Assembly (NCBI RefSeq): GCF_905475345.1
Contig: NC_066610.1
Span: 1,988,886-2,052,885 of the forward strand
Direction: 5' to 3'
Length of the DNA: 64,000 nucleotides
From: Vespula vulgaris
Lineage: Eukaryota; Arthropoda; Insecta; Hymenoptera; Vespidae
The notes beneath the pieces were generated by a model. The model was given only the letters and a program-made list of their open reading frames with translations, did not search any database and was not told where the DNA came from. Each line of letters begins with the position of its first letter. Position 1 is the stretch's first letter. A program made the translations under genes and the position numbers. Shown here piece by piece: positions 59,245 through 64,000 of the stretch.

Positions 59245-60986
59245 GGTCTTCTCTTCTCTTTCTCAGGGCTGTCGTATAATCGACTTAATTTATTGGCCAC
59301 ACATACGTTATACACTCACCGTCCTGTTTGATTTAACGAGACGTTAATTAAACTAACGTGTCGCGTGTCTTCATATTTCTTATCGATTAGAATGCTTTTT
59401 CGTTATTTATTTTTTCTTTTCTTCTTTCTTTCGCGTTAACCTGTAAAAATTCACCTGGACATTCGTCTTCTTTTTCTTCTTTTCTTTTCTGGTTTCTTAT
59501 AAAACACTTTGAAAATGTGTTTTATCGGCATCGATCGATGGTAATGTATCCGAGATCGATGAATCTTGGATCGATCATATTTGGTAATGATATAGTGGAC
59601 AACATACTTTTCTTTCACTTTCGAAATGCTAATGAATCTACGTGTCATCTCGTTTCTTTCTTTTTTTTTTGTCCTCTTCATACCTCACGTAATGAAAGAA
59701 TATTTCATCGTAATTGCAGGAAAGTGAAATATGTGTATCGATACTCCAATTAATAATCGATTCGAATCGACTTAAATCGCGATCTGATTTTTGTTTCGTG
59801 TGTGAAAAAAAAAAAGGAAAAGAAAAAATCGAATAAAATCTTCACACGCGCCACGAAAAAAGTCGGAGTATTTTCAAATTGTAAAATATTTATCTCGCGT
59901 TGAGATATTTGTACGTATAAAAAAAAAAGAAAAGAAAAAGAAAAAGAAAAAATAATACGAACAACATAATCGAAGAAAATATTTTCGATTATAATGAAAG
60001 TCTTACGAAGCTGAGTAGTATTCCATATCGCTCACATTCGATCTTCCTCTCTCCTTTCTTTTGTATTGGAGAGAGAGAAAAAGCAAAGTGGAAAGAGAGA
60101 GAGAGAGAGAGAGAAAGAAGAAAAAAGAAAAAGAAAAGGGTTCTTTTCCACCATTTTGTCGTCTCCATAAAAGAGAGAGACGAAAAAGGAAAAGAGAAAA
60201 AAGAAAGAAAGAAAAAGATATGTATCATGTACCTAATACAGCGCACAGTTACATATACATACATATTTATCTTACAAACACACGTACACGAGTCAGATCG
60301 GCAAAATCGTATTCCGCATCTTCCATAAAATCTCTAAACATATTCTTTACAAATCAGTGTCCCTGGTATATCGATAAAGGACCACAACAACAAGGATAAA
60401 CAACAAAGGACTCGATAAAATCGAGCATACAGCAGATACATATTATTTCTTTTTTCATTTCCTAAAACCACCCTTCGAAACCTTTTCCATTCGATCGCTC
60501 AATTCCACTCAAGTAACACTTGAAAATCTCCGGAAACCTCTCAAGTATTAATTGGGCTTTTTATTTCACTATACCAAACGATAAAGCCCCGATCCAGAAA
60601 AGCGATACGTACTCGAACGTATCATTTTTGAATGCCGCATAACGTTCAAATAAATCTAAATAATTCATTGCAATCAATTTTACTAAAGATATACTTAATT
60701 CCGACTACCCAAATACGAGGAAGAGTAGGTAAAAACTGTACTGTGAGAATCGTATAAGTTTATTTTACGAATACCAAGTACGATATCATTATACTAGATA
60801 AATTATATAGAAGAATAATGAGAAAAAGAAAGAAAGAAAAAGAAATAAAAAAGATTGATAGCAAATTTTATGTGGTGTTTTTGTTTTTTTTTTCTTTTTT
60901 TCATAATAATTTCCACGAAGGTAAGAAGGATCGACACGACATTTTATGGTTTTATGCGTAACAAGTTATGTTCTCTCTTCTCTCTT

Positions 60987-61031
<45 letters not shown>

Positions 61032-61526
61032 GTCGATCTCTCTCTCTCTCTCTTTCTTTGTGGCTGCTGCCACTCCTCTTCGCGTCTTTTCTTGCGTGGC
61101 TACGTTCGCCGCGTTGCGTAAGCGTGCACGCCACACTCGTTTTTCTTTGTGCGGCACGTGCTAACAGCTGACGCTGTCGATCGGACCTCGTCTTTCCGTT
61201 ATTGTTCCACTACCACCACCATCATCATCATCATCACCACAAACACCAACACTAACAGTAACAACACTAACATCGCTACACCTCTTACTCCTCCTCCTTC
61301 ACATGAGGAACCAAAGGACTACTTTTGTAACTTCTCTGTTGTCCTTTTCTTTCCGGTTTCTTTAAGAAAAATGACGAAGAAAAAAAGAACCCAAGTAGTA
61401 TTTATTAGCCATAACTGGAAACTAAAGAAAAGAAATATCATTCTCGATCTATCACGATATTTATCAACACTAATCAATTCCGATCATTATTGTTCGATGC
61501 AATTAAAACGATACATTGTAACATTG

Positions 61527-61528
<2 letters not shown>
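58261..61528. other. Non-coding, simple-repeat-rich
   Basis: CAA/TAA runs (58405-58450), the 16-bp palindrome CTGAGCAGCTGCTCAG (58671-58686), AAG runs (58725-58765), CT tracts (58790-58812, 59190-59245), purine blocks (60095-60220), CT tracts (60990-61055), CAC/ATC triplets (61205-61230). A GC-balanced patch at 61070-61200 has a CACGTG and a CAGCTG. No gene recognised. Confidence 0.55.

Positions 61529-61574
<46 letters not shown>
61529..61574. repeat. (TA)n microsatellite
   Basis: About 22 TA units. Confidence 0.97.
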
Positions 61575-61583
<9 letters not shown>

Positions 61584-62145
61584 CGATTACATGCTGCTTA
61601 CATCCTGTAATGCAAGTTAGTTACATTATAAAATACAAGCAAGGAAGGATGTGGTCGTTAAAGGATTTACCACAAATTGCTCGTTATATGACAGTCTTTT
61701 AGAGTCTGAATAAATTGGGATGACTAAACTCTGCTAAGATCTAAGATCGTGAGCCATTCATACGTGATAAATTTTTGTTAAATGTTCAACGAAAAATTTT
61801 CTGTAATACGATAACGATAACGATCGGTTTGTACCGTTATATATACTTCCGTTGATATATTCTAAGTGTGTATGCGTGTGTGTATGTGTGTGTGTGTGTG
61901 TGTGTATATGGCCGGACACGTTCGGGTCATAATGATTAAAACTAATCCACATGTTAGTAGATAAGATAGCCGTGGCCCCCAGTATAAATGACGTCAAATC
62001 GCGTTAACATTTGAGAAACGTTCAACGGGAAACGTAGTCGTCAAGGATGATCAGATGTAGTAGATACGTCACTTTTGACGTCTTACTCGTAACGTCGTCG
62101 ACGTGTAAGAAAGAAAGAGATAGATAGATAAAAATATAAATATGT

Positions 62146-62208
<63 letters not shown>

Positions 62209-63648
62209 TTAAAAAGAAAAGATCATTTCTACAGCCGTCTATTTAGTAATTGCATACTCGGACAAGAATAGAAGGGGTGAAGAGAAAAACAGAAAAAGAA
62301 AAAGAAAAAAAAAAACAAACAAAAAAACCTGCTCGTAAATCAAATGCCTTGTTAGAATGAATTATTAAACGAACGATAACTAATAGAATGTATTTCTAAG
62401 AATAGGAAATCGTTAAGTAAATACATTTCTCTTCCGCAAAAAAAAAAACCCTAAATCAAAATCCGCAGTTTCAAGTGTACCAATCATGAACACAGTGACA
62501 GTAAAGTGTTATTGATAATCTTAAGAAGAAGACGATTATAAAATACATCTCTAATGTTTCTGACAACTTCTTTTTTGTTGTTGTTGTTGTTGTTGTTAAA
62601 AAGAAAGATAAAGAAATGATCGATAATCGAGATCGATAAAGATCAAGGAAAGGTATCGGTTGAAAAAAGATATTGACCAGAACATTTGTCTCGATTTTAC
62701 TCGAAAATAACGAAGACACACTGTATATATCGCATGTACAGCCAATCCGCAGTCATTAAATTAGCTACCCCCTACTGTGACACATCATTGCTTTAGCAAC
62801 ACCCTCACCCCTCTCTCGATTTCTCTCGATCTCTCTTCTCGATCTGAGGGATCAACGCGACAAAGCCTGCTACTAACATCAATGGAGATTCATTCGACGA
62901 AAACATCCCTTCTTCTTCTTCTTCTTCTTTTGCCCTGGCACCCCCTTTTTTTGCACGTGTGCAAGTTCAACCCTTTTGTCGCAACCCTTTCCCCAAGGGA
63001 GAAAAGGCTCTAGATGCACCAACCGATTTGTACGTATAATTTCTTCCTACGAAAAAAATTATGTGTGTGTGTGTTTGTGTGTGTGTCTGTCACTTTGGTC
63101 TGATAATTTGGAATAGGAAGGATTACAATAGGTGGGGGTGCTTGAAAGAAGTTTCGATAAATTTTATTGTTAATATATTTTCGGAATTTATAGTTTCTAA
63201 TATCGCAATAAATTAACACAGTATTTACTCTAAAACATTCTAAAATAATTTAACCATCGATAAATAAAAGGTTTATACTATTCGATGTTAAATTAGATTC
63301 GGTGATACGTATCACATTGTATATATTTGATTATTTATTAAAAACTAACCTAAATAGTATTGGATTTGATCGAGTTTAATAAAATACCATTTTGATATCG
63401 TTCATAGATCGAAAAGAACATTTTTCGTCAACTACTTCATATTTAAATGATGATTCGGATAAAAAAAAGAAAGAAAAACAAGAAATGCAGCAAAATTAGA
63501 TCAGCAAAAATTTGTCAGTGTTATTTGAAATATTTGAGTTGGTCCGATGAGAACATGAATTTTGTTTCTCTTTTTTGTCGTACGTCCTGGGAAAGCATTT
63601 TCGATGTGAAATTTTTGTGACACGATCAGAAAGAGAAGATGGGGTGTT
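61575..63648. other. Non-coding, GT, GA and GTT repeats
   Basis: GT repeats (61870-61905), GA tract (62152-62204), poly-A (62300-62325), GTT run (62576-62597), CTT run (62910-62928), GT repeats (63061-63087). The segment 61905-62105 is GC-balanced and rich in ACGTC/GACGT. No gene seen. Confidence 0.55.
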
Positions 63649-63870
63649 GTGCACGCGTACATACGTCCACGTTGCATGACGCATGACTCATCTACTCATC
63701 TACGAAACACCCCTCCGTTAAATCCAGTCTACGTTGGAGGCAGCCAGCTTCCGAGGAGGGCTAATGATGGCCGGCAGCAGGCTTCAAACCCCTTGGGGGG
63801 CCTTTCTCTTACACCCCAACTACCCCCTCACCTAACAGTACCCCCATATCTACCACCCTATACCAACTAA
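63649..63870 (+). other. GC-rich patch, doubtful open frame
   Basis: A GC-rich, non-repetitive block (GGCAGCCAGCTTCCGAGGAGG, CCCCTTGGGGGG) open in one plus frame for 73 codons with a Pro-rich C-terminal part. The frame lacks a clear ATG start in good context (an internal ATG exists) and no domain is recognised. Exon or conserved element possible. Confidence 0.12.
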
Positions 63871-64000
63871 ACCGTAATCTCTTCTTTTTCTAAGTTCTAA
63901 CGCACTATCACGACTCAGTGTAGTATATAACAAGAGAAAAGAAAAGAAGAAAAAATATATATATAAAATAATAACAATAATAATAATAATAATAATAATA
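63871..64000. repeat. AT-rich end of window, terminal (ATA)n
   Basis: A short unique piece, a purine run, and an ATA/ACA triplet repeat from about 63966 that continues past the window edge. Confidence 0.85.

Noticed and set aside
60554..60590. Possible hairpin GGGCTTT...AAAGCCC
   Set aside because: Seven-bp stem with a loop over 20 nt, no miRNA-like second arm; expected by chance.
1..64000. DNA transposon or retrovirus-like element
   Set aside because: I found no transposase, integrase or reverse-transcriptase motifs in any frame and no long terminal or inverted repeats.

Overview
This window looks like non-coding DNA from a eukaryotic nuclear genome, most likely an insect and plausibly a hymenopteran (wasp, bee or ant). 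The reasons are high AT content, abundant CpG despite that AT content, an extreme density of GA/CT, TA, GT and trinucleotide microsatellites, long homopurine/homopyrimidine tracts, and no bacterial-style packing of genes. The taxon is an inference. I recognise no protein-coding gene, tRNA, rRNA, transposase, reverse transcriptase or CRISPR array. Nearly every long open frame is a by-product of simple repeats (Ser-Leu from CT, Arg-Glu from GA, Ile-Tyr from TA, poly-Asp from ATC, Phe/Lys from T/A runs). The window could be intergenic or lie inside a very large intron; the sequence alone does not decide. | Layout. 1-14.6 kb: AT-rich unique sequence cut by GA/CT/TA tracts, a compound GCAT-GCAA-ATG-AAG microsatellite near 7.7 kb, and two degenerate tandem arrays (5.5-6.4 and 8.2-8.76 kb). 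14.6-26 kb: two more arrays with units near 133-165 bp, long GA and TA tracts, a short CAG run, and two-copy repeats near 20.5 and 23.6 kb. 26.7-29.05 kb: the largest structured element, a diverged seven-copy tandem array with a unit of about 270-390 bp. 29-45 kb: a five-copy array that stays in one reading frame (33.25-33.76 kb), long TA/GA tracts, a perfect 25-bp palindrome at 37.3 kb, and a duplicated segment at 43.4-44 kb. 45-58.3 kb: further arrays at 46, 48.8, 49.4, 51.3, 54.7 and 58 kb, a purine-rich G-skewed segment at 52.8-53.4 kb with a very strong G-quadruplex motif, the only TATA/initiator-like core promoter I would defend (50.35-50.40 kb), and a short ATG-initiated frame just upstream of it. 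58.3-64 kb: microsatellite-rich unique sequence ending inside an ATA repeat. | The main result is architectural. I count 17 separate low-copy local tandem arrays (2-7 copies), each with its own unrelated unit. Many units are 140-200 bp long, close to nucleosome length. Several keep their copies in one open frame. Scattered among them are non-repetitive, moderately GC-rich patches of 80-200 bp rich in E-box, homeodomain, YY1/PHO-like and nuclear-receptor-like motifs, which are the best candidates for regulatory elements. No established biological system is visible.
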